From Dehalococcoidia bacterium (GTDB lineage: Bacteria; Chloroflexota; Dehalococcoidia; Dehalococcoidales; RBG-16-60-22), in assembly GCA_030613665.1 (NCBI GenBank), contig JAUWLN010000041.1:1-12554 (forward strand): 12,554 nucleotides of DNA, in the 5' to 3' direction. Below the pieces are notes generated by a model. It was not told the DNA's origin, did no database searches, and saw only the letters and a list, made by a program, of their open reading frames with translations. Below are positions 12,164-12,554 of this stretch, piece by piece; within the stretch, counting starts at the first letter, position 1; every line of letters starts with the position of its first letter. The position numbers and the translations under genes are program-made.

Positions 12164-12554
12164 TGTAGAACGTCAGCGATAATGGGACACAGATAGTAGG
12201 ACCACTAAAACCGAAGACTCCAGAGGGGTGGCGCAAGCTCCTGAGAGATAGTAGACTAACAAGGCAATGAAAGGAGCTAAGTGTGTCGCAGGAAAACAAA
12301 GATAAAGCTGATGCTGCCGAGGCCAGAACCCAGCAAACCAGAGGCTTTATGCAGCAGGTTAGAGTAGTAGCCAGGCGGAAGTACACCCCGGAGGAGAAAG
12401 TCCGTATCGTGCTAGAGGGATTCCGCCGGGAAGTGGCAGTAAGTGATCTCTGTCGCCGGGAAGGCATCAAGCCGGGAGCCTACTATGCCTGGACCAAGGA
12501 CTTCATGGAGGCTGGAAAGGAGCGGCTTACCCGGGATGCCGTCAGGGATGCCAC
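12164..12554 (+). mobile_element. Left end of an IS3-like insertion sequence (partial)
   Basis: The presumed end starts with TGTAGAACGTCAGCGATAAT and GGGACAC, followed by ~100 bases of non-coding DNA and the transposase orfA. The boundary at 12164 is inferred from the abrupt stop of the DpnI-like frame; the other terminal repeat lies outside the window, so it cannot be confirmed here. Confidence 0.6.
12283..12554 (+). CDS. IS3-family transposase OrfA, N-terminal part
   Basis: The frame is open for 90 codons to the right edge. After a polar N-terminus (MSQENKDKADAAEARTQQT) comes RRKYTPEEKVRIVLEGFR, then VSDLCRREGIKPGAYYAWTK and MEAGKERLTRDAVRDA, which is the helix-turn-helix region of IS3-type OrfA proteins (HTH_Tnp_1). 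This domain binds the terminal inverted repeats; the catalytic OrfB should follow outside the window, usually joined by frameshifting. The GTG start is chosen because AAGGAG lies six bases before it; the ATG at 12267 is in another frame. No internal stop or frameshift is seen in the part shown. Confidence 0.85.
   Translation, partial: MSQENKDKADAAEARTQQTRGFMQQVRVVARRKYTPEEKVRIVLEGFRREVAVSDLCRREGIKPGAYYAWTKDFMEAGKERLTRDAVRDA

Noticed and set aside
1..12554. CRISPR array, long direct repeats or phage structural genes
   Set aside because: No regularly spaced repeats, cas genes or capsid/tail genes were seen by eye on either strand.

Overview
The window reads as a chromosomal segment of a Chloroflexota bacterium, most likely of the Dehalococcoidia type. 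The main evidence is the EF-Tu, which carries a four-cysteine insertion in its G domain that I associate with this phylum. The phylum call rests on remembered family features and not on a search. The GC-rich left four fifths is ordinary core chromosome. The last 2 kb is a visibly more AT-rich accessory tail that holds a tRNA fragment, a restriction-gene remnant and the end of an insertion sequence.

Layout. 1-124 (-) is the start of an unrecognised gene running off the left edge. 197-2147 (+) holds a comM/yifB-type AAA+ ATPase lacking its usual first ~30-35 residues, then a small lipoprotein. 2169-2429 (-) is a two-helix membrane protein. 2518-7682 (-) is the classic translation/secretion block, read right to left: tRNA-Thr(TGT), tRNA-Tyr(GTA), tRNA-Thr(GGT), tuf, rpmG, secE, nusG, rplK, rplA, rplJ, rplL. 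It has recognisable promoters ahead of each tRNA group and ahead of rplJ, and a ribosomal protein L10 leader with a terminator-like hairpin ahead of rplJ. rpoB does not follow rplL. 7768-8379 (-) is a rhomboid protease. 8554-10335 (+) is a two-gene ABC-2 type exporter, followed by tRNA-Asn(GTT) with its own promoter.

Accessory tail. A NYN-nuclease/LOTUS gene (10647-11399, +) lies between the intact tRNA-Asn and a tRNA-like 3' fragment that ends at 11445. Beyond it, three minus-strand reading frames are packed closely: the winged-helix tail of a DpnI-type restriction enzyme (11999-12163), a 101-residue protein resembling stand-alone LPD28-like proteins (11690-11995), and a short frame with a striking RTKG/GHGS motif (11491-11715). 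The restriction gene is cut exactly where an IS3-like element appears to start (12164), and that element's orfA runs off the right edge.

How the parts work together. The central block makes the elongation factor, the L11/L1/L10/L12 stalk proteins, NusG and the SecE translocon subunit, with L10 probably controlling its own operon through the leader. The most unusual core feature is an L7/L12 with a ~95-residue Ala/Glu/Lys/Pro-rich N-terminal extension. The right end looks like the edge of a decaying defence or mobile island; I do not see a complete, clearly new system in the bases shown.
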